Assembly: GCA_040255675.1 (NCBI GenBank)
Contig: JBDZVM010000001.1
Location: 1-64,000 of the forward strand
From: JBDZVM01 sp040255675
GTDB taxonomy: Bacteria; Actinomycetota; Actinomycetes; Acidothermales; Acidothermaceae
Direction of reading: 5' to 3'
DNA: 64,000 nucleotides
A program made the position numbers and the translations under genes. Below, in pieces: positions 24,262 to 32,707 of the stretch; position 1 is the stretch's first letter; each line of letters opens with the position of its first letter. The notes beneath the pieces are model-generated. The model made no database searches. It was not told the DNA's origin and saw only the letters and a program-made list of their open reading frames with translations.

Positions 24262-25644
24262 ATGACGCTTCGCCTGTACGACACCGGCACCCGCCAGGTG
24301 CGCGAGTTCACGCCGCTCGTGCCGGGTCAGGCGACGATCTACCTGTGCGGCGCCACCGTGCAAGCACCGCCGCACATCGGGCACGTGCGGTCGGCGGTGG
24401 CCTTCGACGTCGTGCGGCGCTGGCTTTCGGCCGCCGGCCTCGACGTCATTTTTTGCCGCAATGTCACCGACATCGACGACAAGATCATCAAGGTCGCCGC
24501 TGACGAGGGCGTGCCCTGGTGGCGGGTCGCCGCGCGCAACCAGCGACTCTTCGACGACGCGTACGCCGTGCTCGGATGCTTGCCACCCACCATCGACCCG
24601 CGCGCGACCGGCCACGTGCCCGAGATGATCGTGTTGATGCGCCGGCTGATCGAAGCGGGCCACGCGTACGCCGCCGACGGCGACGTCTATTTTTCGGTGC
24701 GGTCGTTTCCTTCATACGGCTCGTTGTCGGGGCAAGACCCGTCGGCGATGCAGCAAGGTGAAACGGACGTCGAAAACAAGCGCGACCCCCTCGATTTCGC
24801 GCTCTGGAAGCACAAAAAGCCCGGTGAGCCGGCCTGGGAAACGCCGTGGGGCGAGGGGCGTCCGGGCTGGCATCTCGAATGCTCCGCAATGTCGACGAAG
24901 TATTTGGGCGCGGCGTTTGATATTCACGGTGGCGGGCTCGATTTGCTCTTCCCGCACCACGAAAACGAGCAGGCGCAATCACGCGCGGCCGGTGACGCGT
25001 TCGCGAATTTCTGGGTGCACAACGGGCTGGTGACCCTCGGCGGCGACAAGATGAGCAAGTCGCTCGGAAATACCTTGTCGATCGAGCATTTACTCCAACA
25101 CGTACGTGCCGTCGAATTGCGCTATTACCTGGTGGCGCCGCATTATCGCTCGACTCTCGACTACACGCCGGCCTCGCTGGAAGAAGCGGCCACCGCGTAT
25201 CGGCGCATCGAAGGATTCGTCGAGCGGGCCGAAGAGTTGATCGGTCGCGTCACGCCCGATCTGGCTCGGCTGCCTGCCGATTTTTCGGCGGCCATGGACG
25301 ACGACCTGGCGGTGCCGCAGGCGCTCGCCGTCCTGCATAACACCGTGCGCGAGGGCAACGCGGCACTGGCCGAAGCCGACAAGGCGCGAGTAGGTGAGCG
25401 GCTGGCTGAAGTCGCGGCCATGCTGCACGTGCTCGGGCTCGATATTGCCGAGACCGGCGAGAGCGACGAGGGTCTGCGTGGCGTGGTCGATTCGTTGGTG
25501 TCGCTCGCTTTAGACCAGCGCGCGGCTGCCCGGGCCCGCAAAGACTACGCGGCGGCCGACGCGATCCGGGCCTCGCTCGGCGAGGCCGGCGTCGCCGTCG
25601 AAGACACGCCGGCCGGTGCGCGCTGGCAACTCCGGAAGGATTGA
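24262..25644 (+). CDS. cysS: Cysteinyl-tRNA synthetase
   Basis: 460 residues from the ATG at 24262, chosen because of the -10 hexamer seven bases upstream. Class I synthetase: HIGH at residues 38-41, zinc site with Cys29 (YLCGATVQ), WHLECSAM and the HHENE motif, and KMSKS at residues 263-267. C-terminal DALR-like helical domain and the short end region with KDYAAADAIRASL. It also resembles MshC, but MshC has a different tail and the carD-linked gene is cysS. Followed three bases later by rlmB. Confidence 0.93.
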   Translation: MTLRLYDTGTRQVREFTPLVPGQATIYLCGATVQAPPHIGHVRSAVAFDVVRRWLSAAGLDVIFCRNVTDIDDKIIKVAADEGVPWWRVAARNQRLFDDAYAVLGCLPPTIDPRATGHVPEMIVLMRRLIEAGHAYAADGDVYFSVRSFPSYGSLSGQDPSAMQQGETDVENKRDPLDFALWKHKKPGEPAWETPWGEGRPGWHLECSAMSTKYLGAAFDIHGGGLDLLFPHHENEQAQSRAAGDAFANFWVHNGLVTLGGDKMSKSLGNTLSIEHLLQHVRAVELRYYLVAPHYRSTLDYTPASLEEAATAYRRIEGFVERAEELIGRVTPDLARLPADFSAAMDDDLAVPQALAVLHNTVREGNAALAEADKARVGERLAEVAAMLHVLGLDIAETGESDEGLRGVVDSLVSLALDQRAAARARKDYAAADAIRASLGEAGVAVEDTPAGARWQLRKD

Positions 25645-25647
25645 TTC

Positions 25648-26643
25648 GTGGCGGGTGGCAAAAAAGGCGGTCAGGGCGGGCGAGGCGCCAAGCCCGGATC
25701 GCACCGCAAAGGCGCGTCGGTCGGCTCCGGAGGCCAGCGGCGTAAAGGCCTGGAAGGCCGCGGGCCCACACCGCCGGCCGAGTTGCGCAAGGGGCATCCG
25801 GCCGCTCGGCGTAAGGCCGCGGCAACGCGCCGAGCCGCCGGGCCGGGTGGCGCCGCTGTTCGTCGTCCGGTAAGAACCACGAGACCGGACGGCGGCGGGC
25901 CCGAAACCGTGGCCGGTCGCAATCCCGTCGTCGAGGCGTTGCGGGCTGGGGTTCCGGCGTCCGCGCTTTATGTCGCGACCGGCATCGACATCGACGAGCG
26001 GGTGCGCGAGGCCATCAAACTGGCGAAGCAGCACGGCGTGCCGCTGCTCGACGCCGACCGGCGCGAACTCGACCGCTACGCGAAAGTGCACCAGGGCCTT
26101 GTGTTGCAGGTGCCGCCGTTTTCGTACCTGCATCCAGACGACATGCTCGACCGCGCGTTTTCGTCGGGTGTGCCGCTGATCGTCGCGCTCGACGGCGTGA
26201 CCGATCCGCACAACCTCGGTGCCGTCGTGCGCTCGGTCGCCGCCTTTGGTGGGCACGGCGTTTTGGTGCCCGAGCGGCGGGCGGCGGGAATGACCGCGAG
26301 CGCCTGGAAAGCCTCGGCCGGCGCGGCGGCCCGCGTGCCGGTGGCGCGAGCGACCAACCTGGTGCGGGCGCTGACGTCGTACGCCGAGCGGGGGCTGTTG
26401 ATTGTCGGGCTCGCCGCCGGCGGTTCGCTCGAGCTCGGCGACCTCGAGGCGGCGACCGATCCGCTCGTGCTGGTTGCCGGTTCTGAAGGCAAGGGATTGT
26501 CGCGGTTGGTACAGGAGCGCTGCGACCTCGTCGTCCGCATTCCTATCGCGGCCGCGACCGAATCGCTGAATGCTTCCGTGGCGGCCGGCGTCGCGTTGTA
26601 CGAGGTGGCTCGCCGCCGCACGACGCCCCATCCCCTCCCATGA
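25648..26643 (+). CDS. rlmB: 23S rRNA 2'-O-methyltransferase, SpoU/TrmH family
   Basis: 331 residues from the GTG at 25648 with GGAAGGA upstream, three bases after cysS. RlmB-type enzymes methylate G2251 of 23S rRNA. The first 90 residues are a basic, Gly/Arg-rich extension typical of actinobacteria. Then a SpoU substrate-binding domain (VAGRNPVVEALRAG) and the knotted catalytic domain: ALDGVTDPHNLGAVVRSVAAFG (motif 1), LVAGSEGKGLSRLV (motif 2), and IPIAAATESLNASVAAGVALYE (motif 3). The stop lies within palindrome copy B. Confidence 0.92.
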   Translation: MAGGKKGGQGGRGAKPGSHRKGASVGSGGQRRKGLEGRGPTPPAELRKGHPAARRKAAATRRAAGPGGAAVRRPVRTTRPDGGGPETVAGRNPVVEALRAGVPASALYVATGIDIDERVREAIKLAKQHGVPLLDADRRELDRYAKVHQGLVLQVPPFSYLHPDDMLDRAFSSGVPLIVALDGVTDPHNLGAVVRSVAAFGGHGVLVPERRAAGMTASAWKASAGAAARVPVARATNLVRALTSYAERGLLIVGLAAGGSLELGDLEAATDPLVLVAGSEGKGLSRLVQERCDLVVRIPIAAATESLNASVAAGVALYEVARRRTTPHPLP

Positions 26644-26691
26644 TCACGAAGACTCTTCGACACCTATGGGGGTAGAAGTTTTCGTGATCAC
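26640..26691. repeat. Dispersed 52-bp imperfect palindrome, copy B
   Basis: Arms ATGATCACGAAGACT (26640-26654) and AGTTTTCGTGATCAC (26677-26691). Its TGATCA supplies the stop codons of both convergent neighbours: TGA of rlmB on plus and TGA of the DUF4032 gene on minus. Same length and centre as copy A. Confidence 0.78.
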
Positions 26692-27924
26692 GGGTTCGTC
26701 GCCAAGTACCGCCTGCTCGTCTGGGCGAAACCGCAGCACGGTGTCGATGTACGACGTGGTTGCGGCGTCCATGCCGACGTCGTGACCCGCGGCCTCAGAC
26801 AGGTACCACCGGTGCACGAGCACCTCGTGGAACAGCTCAGCAGGTTCAAGCTTGCCGCTCAGATCCGGAGGAATCTGCTCGACGACCGGCTCGAACACAT
26901 CGGTGAGCCAATGCCGCGCGACGACTTCCTCGTCGACGTCAACCCCCGGCATGACGGCGGCGGCGCGGTAACTGTCGAGGTCGTTGAGCAGGCGGCGCGC
27001 CTGGTTTTCTTCGACGTCAAGACCGGTGAGCTGTGAGAGCCGGCGCTTGTGGTGGCCGGCCTCGACGACCTGTGTTCGCAACTTGAGCCGGTGCCCGCCG
27101 GCTTCGTCGACCAGTTGCAGTTCGCCCACGTCGTAACCCAGGTCGTTGAGCCGTTGCAGCCGCTGGTCGATGCGCCACCACTCGTTCGGGTCGACGTATT
27201 CGCTTCGAGTTAGCTCCGACCACAGCGCTTCGTAGCGGGCGACGACGCCGTCGCCGATCGCCACCGGGTCGACGGTGTCGGTGACCATGCCGGCGGCCTC
27301 GAGGTCGAACAGCTCGCCCGCGATATTGGTCGACGCGATGTCGAGGTCGTGAGCACGCTGGCCGTCGGAGAGCGCGTCGTGCAACTCACCAGTCTCGGCG
27401 TCGACGAGATACGCCGCGAGGGCCCCGGCGTCGCGGCGAAACAGCGTGTTCGACAGCGAGCAGTCTTTCCACGCGAAGCCAACCAGGTGCAGCCGCACGA
27501 GAAGCTGTGCCAGCGCGTCGAGCAGCTTGTCGGCCAGTTCGGGATCAAGGCGCCGGGAGAACAGCGCACGATACGGCAGCGAGTACCGCAGATGCTTGGT
27601 AACGAGCGCGGAGTCGAGGGTTTCGCCGTCCGGCTTGATCCGCTCGATCACGACGCCACGCGCGCGGACTACGGGAACTTCGCGCTTGGCGAGCTCGCGC
27701 AGCAACCGATACTCGCGCTCGGCAACGCTTTGCGGAAGCTCTTTGATCGCGTAGACCGTGCCGGAAACACGCACGAACCGGACGACGTGCCGCGAGATGC
27801 CTCGCGGCAACGACACCAGCGTGTCGACCGGCCAATCTTCGAGCGGGACCGACCACGGCAGGGCGAGGAGATCGCCGGGATCGGCGGTCGTCGCGAACTG
27901 AAGGCGCACGTCGACTACTGTCAC
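26644..27924 (-). CDS. DUF4032 / lipopolysaccharide-kinase-like protein
   Basis: 426 residues from the GTG at 27924, with TAGCGC seven bases upstream (leaderless). The N-terminal half has a protein-kinase-like fold: Lys in VYAIKELPQ, Glu in REYRLLRELAK, catalytic loop GFAWKDCSLSNTLF and metal-binding AYLVDAETGEL. The second half is the DUF4032 domain, with WWRIDQRLQRLNDLGYDV and HHKRRLSQLTGLDVEENQA. Substrate unknown; actinobacteria lack lipopolysaccharide, so a sugar, lipid or protein is phosphorylated. Confidence 0.82.
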   Translation of the reverse strand: MTVVDVRLQFATTADPGDLLALPWSVPLEDWPVDTLVSLPRGISRHVVRFVRVSGTVYAIKELPQSVAEREYRLLRELAKREVPVVRARGVVIERIKPDGETLDSALVTKHLRYSLPYRALFSRRLDPELADKLLDALAQLLVRLHLVGFAWKDCSLSNTLFRRDAGALAAYLVDAETGELHDALSDGQRAHDLDIASTNIAGELFDLEAAGMVTDTVDPVAIGDGVVARYEALWSELTRSEYVDPNEWWRIDQRLQRLNDLGYDVGELQLVDEAGGHRLKLRTQVVEAGHHKRRLSQLTGLDVEENQARRLLNDLDSYRAAAVMPGVDVDEEVVARHWLTDVFEPVVEQIPPDLSGKLEPAELFHEVLVHRWYLSEAAGHDVGMDAATTSYIDTVLRFRPDEQAVLGDEPVITKTSTPIGVEESS

Positions 27925-27931
27925 ATGGGCG

Positions 27932-27937
27932 GCGCTA
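27932..27937 (-). promoter_or_regulatory. -10 element for the DUF4032 gene (leaderless)
   Basis: TAGCGC on the minus strand, seven bases before the GTG at 27924, and only 18 bases from the divergent tRNA-Thr gene. Confidence 0.45.
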
Positions 27938-27955
27938 CCATCGGCAGCGGTACCC

Positions 27956-28028
27956 GCCGGCGTGGCGCAATTGGCAGCGCATCCGACTTGTAATCGGAAG
28001 GTTAGGGGTTCGATTCCCCTCGCCGGCT
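27956..28028 (+). tRNA. tRNA-Thr (anticodon TGT)
   Basis: 73 bases fold into a full cloverleaf: acceptor arms GCCGGCG and CGCCGGC, D arm GCGC/GCGC with loop AATTGGCA, anticodon stem TCCGA/TCGGA with loop CTTGTAA (TGT, reading ACA), variable loop AGGTT, and T arm AGGGG-TTCGATT-CCCCT. The discriminator base is T; CCA is not encoded. Confidence 0.96.
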
Positions 28029-28150
28029 CAAGATCACTTGTGCTACTTCGGCTTAGGTTTCTGTGCTTGAACAGCGGTATCAGGCCGTCCTCGGGGTGCG
28101 CACCGTTTCGCGAAGATCGCTCGCCAGTGCGAAGAGGCGGGCCCTTAGCG

Positions 28151-29017
28151 CTACGGCGTTGGCCGCGCGACGACGAGGGGGCAGTGCGCTTCGTGCGCCA
28201 ACGCGTGCGATATAGAGCCGAGTCGCATTCCCGAGAAGGCTCCGCCGCCGTGGGAGCCGACCACGAGCAATTGCGCAGTCGCCGATGCGGTCGTAAGAAC
28301 TTCCGCGGGGTAGCCCGTCGGCAACGACGTGCGAACGTCGACCTCCGGATGCAGCCGGCTCACGTCTTTGATCAGAGGCTGCAACGTCTCATGGGCGATT
28401 GCTTGCAGTGACGTCAGCGCGCTCTCTTGGTCAGGAACTCCTTCCGCGATGGGATGCACGTACAACGCCCAAAGCACAACGAGCGGACTGCGCCGCAAGA
28501 CGGCTTCTTCGGCCGCGACCGCGAGCACGTTACGCGACACGAGTGAGCCGTCGATGCCGACCACGACGGCACCCTTCGCGCGAGGCCTGGCGCGCACGAT
28601 TGCCACCGAGCATGACGCGTGCGCGACGGCGTGCAAGCCTACGGAACCGAGCTGCATGCCGCGAAACCCGCCGGCTCCCCGGGATCCGACGACCAGAAGA
28701 TACGCACCGGTTGCGGCGCTAAGGAGTGCCTCACTCGGCCGACCCTTCACGAGCCAGGTACGAGAACTCACTGTGGGTGCTGACACTTTGACCTGGCCAG
28801 CCGCCGCCGCAAGGAGAGCGTCGCCGTGTGTCTGCGCGATGAGGTTCGGGTCAAGCGCGTCGTCGGTTGTTGCTCGGAACATCGGGCGCCACGCATGTAC
28901 GAGGTCGAGCGGAAGGTCGCGCATCGTTGCCTCGTCGACGGCCCAGGAAAGCGCCGATCGGCTCCCCGGCGAACCGTCGATTCCCACGACGATCGAAGGC
29001 GCGTCCTCCGAGTTCAT
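28151..29017 (-). CDS. Universal stress protein, two UspA domains
   Basis: 288 residues from the ATG at 29017 (an in-frame ATG at 29029 is also possible). Tandem UspA folds: IVVGIDGSPGSRSAL and VVVGIDGSLVSRNVL open each domain, and each ends with the ATP-binding motif (VVGSRGAGGFRGMQLGS and VVGSHGGGAFSGMRLGS). Such tandem proteins bind ATP and help slow growth under stress; in mycobacteria many belong to the hypoxia regulon. It is followed by stress-type genes on both strands. Confidence 0.92.
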   Translation of the reverse strand: MNSEDAPSIVVGIDGSPGSRSALSWAVDEATMRDLPLDLVHAWRPMFRATTDDALDPNLIAQTHGDALLAAAAGQVKVSAPTVSSRTWLVKGRPSEALLSAATGAYLLVVGSRGAGGFRGMQLGSVGLHAVAHASCSVAIVRARPRAKGAVVVGIDGSLVSRNVLAVAAEEAVLRRSPLVVLWALYVHPIAEGVPDQESALTSLQAIAHETLQPLIKDVSRLHPEVDVRTSLPTGYPAEVLTTASATAQLLVVGSHGGGAFSGMRLGSISHALAHEAHCPLVVARPTP

Positions 29018-29038
29018 ATGAATCCACATCGATTCTGG

Positions 29039-29293
29039 TCAGATAAGCGGAACCACGCCGCGGATGTCGTCGAGCGCGGTGTCGAGCAGAGCGGTGCCAA
29101 GAGTCGAAAGGGCGCGAGCAGCCGCGATTTCAGCGCCGATCTCAGGAACAGCGGGCTCGTGCGGGTGCAGCCGTGCGGTGCCCTCGCCATGCAACCGAAC
29201 CGATCCGCTGTCCGAAATGAGGACCGCGCGAGCTTTCGTGACGTTGTCTTCTTCGGAGATAAGGATCTGGACGTCCCACGTTCTGATATGCAT
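29039..29293 (-). CDS. DUF1876 family protein
   Basis: 84 residues from the ATG at 29293, after a G-rich ribosome site. DUF1876 is a small actinobacterial family with a double-stranded-RNA-binding-like fold. It begins MHIRTWDVQILISEEDNVTKA and continues VRLHGEGTARLHPHEPAVPEIG, the canonical family pattern. In mycobacteria members are hypoxia-induced. Lies 21 bases upstream of the USP gene on the same strand, so co-transcribed. Function unknown. Confidence 0.85.
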   Translation of the reverse strand: MHIRTWDVQILISEEDNVTKARAVLISDSGSVRLHGEGTARLHPHEPAVPEIGAEIAAARALSTLGTALLDTALDDIRGVVPLI

Positions 29294-29499
29294 CGGATTC
29301 CCCTTTCCACACAGTGGATTTCCCGACAGTCCGATGAAACATCGGCGCTGGAGTGACCGGGCAGTGGCCAACGTGCTCGCCTAGACAGTCGAACGTCCCG
29401 CAACGGACGGCGTTTCGGCACTAGAGGACCTTTTAGCGCGGCCATGATTCTTATGCCTGAGATCTCGTGCACGTGTGCGACAGAACTGGAGGCAACACG

Positions 29500-29808
29500 A
29501 TGGCAAGGTGGAGCGGCACACCATCGCGATCACACGTCGCTGAGGCGCGTGCTGTTGCGCGCCCGCCCGCCGGGCGACAGCCGCGGCGTACTGCCATCGA
29601 GCCTTATGAACGTTCGTGCTGTTGCTCCGCGCCGCCGATCGTCAGAGCGGTGTTCGTCGCGAGCTCGCCCGCGGTGCATTCGGTCGACCTCCTGCTCTGC
29701 GGGCACCATTACCGGGTGTCGGCGGCTACGCTTTCGAGCATGGCGGCGATGATCTTTGATCGTCAGGGCTACTTGATCGCGCTCGACGAGAGCATCATGA
29801 CGACCTGA
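29500..29808 (+). CDS. DUF7455-like small zinc-ribbon-type protein
   Basis: 102 residues from the ATG at 29500 with GGAGG seven bases upstream. The C-terminal half resembles the actinobacterial DUF7455 domain: ...RAVFVASSPAVHSVDLLLCGHHYRVSAATL with a Cys-x-His-His pair. The expected first CxxC is represented by CCCS, so metal binding is uncertain. The N-terminal 40 residues are Arg/Ala/Pro-rich and not recognised. Confidence 0.58.
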   Translation: MARWSGTPSRSHVAEARAVARPPAGRQPRRTAIEPYERSCCCSAPPIVRAVFVASSPAVHSVDLLLCGHHYRVSAATLSSMAAMIFDRQGYLIALDESIMTT

Positions 29809-29937
29809 TCTGTTGTTTGCGGATTGGGAGCAAAGACCGATCGGCTAAGGCCATTCAGCCCTGCAAGCGAGTAGCACGCTCTTGGAAGCTAGGGACGACG
29901 TGCTCGCTGAAGACGGCTGGCGACGGAGGCGGTCGAA

Positions 29938-30885
29938 ATGGCGCAACGAATCGGTTTCGAGCGACTAGGGCTTAGTGGCGGGAAGCGCGCCCGGCTGCAC
30001 CGAATCCTTTTTAACCACGGCTTGCGCAATGGCACGGCGCTGTTCTTGCCGTACGACCAAGGGGTAGAGCACGGGCCACGGGATTTCTTCGCGAACAGCG
30101 CGGCGGGCAACCCGCGTTACATCATCAGGCTGGCAAACGAAGGCGGGTTCAACGGGATCGTCCTGCATATCGGCCTCGCGCAAAAGTTTTATTGGGAGTT
30201 CGCCGGTGAGGTGCCACTGATTCTCAAGCTCAACGGCAAGACCGATATCGCGCCGGACGACCAGGCAATCTCGCCGCTCATCGCGAGCGTCGAAGAGGCG
30301 GTGGCTCTTGGAGCCGATGCCGTGGGATACACCTTGTACGTCGGCAGCCCGTCGCAGGTCGACGATCTGGCTCAACTCGGCCGAGTGCGAGCCGACGCGG
30401 CGCAGCTCGGAATGCCGTTGATCGTCTGGTCGTATCCACGCGGTTCGGCGATTGTGGCCAAAGGCGGTACCGATTCCTTCTATGCCGTCGACTATGCAAG
30501 CCGTATGGCAAGCGAAGTCGGCGCCGATATGGTGAAGGTAAACTTCCCTCGGCCGCAAAAGCGAGCAGGCGTGCGATCTGAATACGACGAGCCGTTTAGC
30601 GACGAACAGGCGATCGCGAGCGTCGTCCGCTCCGCCAACCGAACCTTGCTCTTGGTCTCGGGTGGTGAGAAGCTCGGTGACGACGCGATGTTGGCCAAGG
30701 CGCGCATGTCGATGGACGCCGGCGCTACCGGCTTGATTTTCGGCCGCAACGTGTGGCAACGCCCCTACCTGGAGTCGCTGCAGTTCGTGGCGGCGCTGCG
30801 CGAGATCCTCCAGCAATACCCGTCGCTCGAACCTGCGCTGGCCGGCTCCGACGGTTACGGCGAGACGGCCTTGGCGTCTGACTGA
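29938..30885 (+). CDS. Class I (DhnA-type) fructose-bisphosphate aldolase
   Basis: 315 residues. DeoC/LacD-superfamily barrel of the archaeal/DhnA class I type: PYDQGVEHGPRDFF at the start, Schiff-base Lys200 in ADMVKVNFP, and the phosphate-binding LLLVSGGEKLGDD and GATGLIFGRNVWQRP. It would cleave or form fructose-1,6-bisphosphate without a metal. The gene is next to stress genes and a flavodoxin gene. Related enzymes can also make other sugar phosphates, so the exact substrate is inferred. Confidence 0.85.
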   Translation: MAQRIGFERLGLSGGKRARLHRILFNHGLRNGTALFLPYDQGVEHGPRDFFANSAAGNPRYIIRLANEGGFNGIVLHIGLAQKFYWEFAGEVPLILKLNGKTDIAPDDQAISPLIASVEEAVALGADAVGYTLYVGSPSQVDDLAQLGRVRADAAQLGMPLIVWSYPRGSAIVAKGGTDSFYAVDYASRMASEVGADMVKVNFPRPQKRAGVRSEYDEPFSDEQAIASVVRSANRTLLLVSGGEKLGDDAMLAKARMSMDAGATGLIFGRNVWQRPYLESLQFVAALREILQQYPSLEPALAGSDGYGETALASD

Positions 30886-30914
30886 GCGGCCGGCTGTCTG
30901 GCAGGAGGTGCGGC

Positions 30915-31457
30915 GTGACGGTCTTAGTGGCTTACGCGAGTGCCCATGGTTCCACACGTGAGATAGCTGAAAGGATCGCTGCGGGGTTACGCGACCGCGA
31001 TATCGATGCCGAGGCGCGATCCGTCGATGACGTCGATGACGTCGCTCGATACAGCGCATTCGTGGTGGGTAGCGCCGTTCATTCGCGCGCGTGGATGCCC
31101 GAAGCGTTGCGTTTTGTGCGCGAAAACGGGGGCGTCTTGAACACGAAGCCGACATGGCTGTTCAGCGTCGGCATGCCCGCCGCGCTGGGGCGCCCGTTTC
31201 GCCGGTTGGCCGCATCGGAGAGCGAGGCGGTGTTCGCCGCGCTTCGCACGCTTGCACAAGCCCGCGAGCACCGGCTGTTCTCCGGCGTCGTCCGCCGAGC
31301 CCAGTTCCCCGACTTGCGCAGCCGTTTGGTGTTTCACGCTATGGGATGTCGGTACGGTGACTTTCGCGACTGGCACGAGATAGACGCTTGGGGCGCGCGG
31401 ATCGCAGCCGGACTCGTCGCGGCCGCTGCTGGTGATCGACCGCGACTCGATGCTTGA
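30915..31457 (+). CDS. Flavodoxin-domain protein (HemG-like)
   Basis: 180 residues from the GTG at 30915, with GGAGG upstream. FMN-binding loop VAYASAHGSTREIAERIA near the N-terminus, then FVVGSAVHSRAWMPEALRFV, as in menaquinone-dependent protoporphyrinogen oxidase HemG and related flavodoxins of actinobacteria. Whether it acts in heme synthesis is unknown. It is 29 bases downstream of the aldolase gene and may share its transcript. Confidence 0.8.
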   Translation: MTVLVAYASAHGSTREIAERIAAGLRDRDIDAEARSVDDVDDVARYSAFVVGSAVHSRAWMPEALRFVRENGGVLNTKPTWLFSVGMPAALGRPFRRLAASESEAVFAALRTLAQAREHRLFSGVVRRAQFPDLRSRLVFHAMGCRYGDFRDWHEIDAWGARIAAGLVAAAAGDRPRLDA

Positions 31458-31504
31458 GGACTAGGCTGGGTGGCATAGAAGCGCGACATTCGGCCGATCG
31501 TGCC

Positions 31505-32701
31505 ATGAGCGACGAGTTTGATCTCGCTGACGTGGTGGCAAGGTTCGCTGCACTGTTGCGTGCCGAGGGAATCGCCGTCACGCCCGCGCAGTCGATGCGG
31601 CTTGTCACGGCAGCGGCCCTCTTGCCCAGCACACGTACCGATTTTTACTGGGCGGCGCGCCTTACACTGCTGACCAGTCGCGGCGATGTCGCGACCTTCG
31701 ATCGCGTCTTCGCCCAGATTTTCCATGCGCGGCCGGACGCCGCGGGAGTCAGCCCGGGCAGTCCGAAGGCACCGTGGTCGCCGTCCGGCAAGAGCAGGGC
31801 GATCCCGCGGCCGGCGGAGGCAGGCCCGGCCGCGGTCGCGGCGCGAGCGAGCGGGATCGACGCGGTTGCCGGCGATCGGCCGGACGACGATAGAGCCGGT
31901 ACGGTGCACCTCGTTCCCGGTTTGGCCAGCGACATCGAACGTCTTGGCGGCATTGATTTCGGGGAATTGCTGCCGCACGAGCTTGCCGCGCTTGTTCTGC
32001 TCGTTCGCCGGTTGCGCTTGACGCCGCCTGAGCGGCCCGGGCGGCGCTCAAGGCAGCATCCGCACGGCGATCGGCTCGACGTCCGGGCTACTCTGCGGCG
32101 TGCTCCTCGCACTGGTGGCGATCCGGCCCGGCGCGTCTTACGCCGCCGGGTACGTCGACGTCGAAGACTCGTTGTGCTGTGCGACATTTCCGGTTCGATG
32201 GAGCCTTACGCGCGCGCATACGTGCAGTTCGTGCACGCGACTATCGGTGCCGTAGCCGCCGAAATTTTCACGTTCGCTACACGGCTTACGCGGGTGACAA
32301 GGGTCTTGGCGCACACGTCGCCCGAACGAGCCCTGGCATTGGCGGCTACGGCCGCGCCCGATTGGCGTGGCGGCACTCGTATCGGTGCCGCGCTGAAGGA
32401 CTTTCTCGACCAATACGGACGTCGCGGCATGGCCCGAGGTGCTGTCGTCATCATTCTTTCCGACGGTTGGGAGCGCGGCGACCCTCTCCTGCTAGGCGAG
32501 CAGATGCGGCGGCTGCGGCTCCTCGCGCACCGAATTGTTTGGGTCAACCCACGTAGTGCGGAGTTTGGCTTTTCACCGTCGACCGCGGGTATGGCGGCCG
32601 CGCTGCCCTTCTGCGATGTCATACTCAGCGGCCACAATATGCTGGCCTTTTTCCGCGTGCTTGACGAAATCACTGGGCCGTGCCAGAAAGCGGCGGTGTG
32701 A
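31505..32701 (+). CDS. coxE: CoxE-type von Willebrand factor A protein (CO dehydrogenase maturation)
   Basis: 398 residues from the ATG at 31505; the frame opens further upstream at 31454 but overlaps the flavodoxin gene. C-terminal VWA domain with MIDAS motif VVLCDISGSMEPY and later GGTRIGAAL and IILSDGWERGD. The middle is Arg/Pro-rich and low-complexity. In aerobic CO dehydrogenase systems CoxD (MoxR ATPase) and CoxE (VWA) act together to build the copper-sulfur-molybdenum centre. It converges on the moxR gene with seven bases between. Confidence 0.82.
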   Translation: MSDEFDLADVVARFAALLRAEGIAVTPAQSMRLVTAAALLPSTRTDFYWAARLTLLTSRGDVATFDRVFAQIFHARPDAAGVSPGSPKAPWSPSGKSRAIPRPAEAGPAAVAARASGIDAVAGDRPDDDRAGTVHLVPGLASDIERLGGIDFGELLPHELAALVLLVRRLRLTPPERPGRRSRQHPHGDRLDVRATLRRAPRTGGDPARRVLRRRVRRRRRLVVLCDISGSMEPYARAYVQFVHATIGAVAAEIFTFATRLTRVTRVLAHTSPERALALAATAAPDWRGGTRIGAALKDFLDQYGRRGMARGAVVIILSDGWERGDPLLLGEQMRRLRLLAHRIVWVNPRSAEFGFSPSTAGMAAALPFCDVILSGHNMLAFFRVLDEITGPCQKAAV

Positions 32702-32707
32702 TCCGCG

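Noticed and set aside
29300..29500. DosR-type hypoxia box before the stress genes
   Set aside because: No palindrome close to the GGGACTTNNGTCCC consensus could be found.
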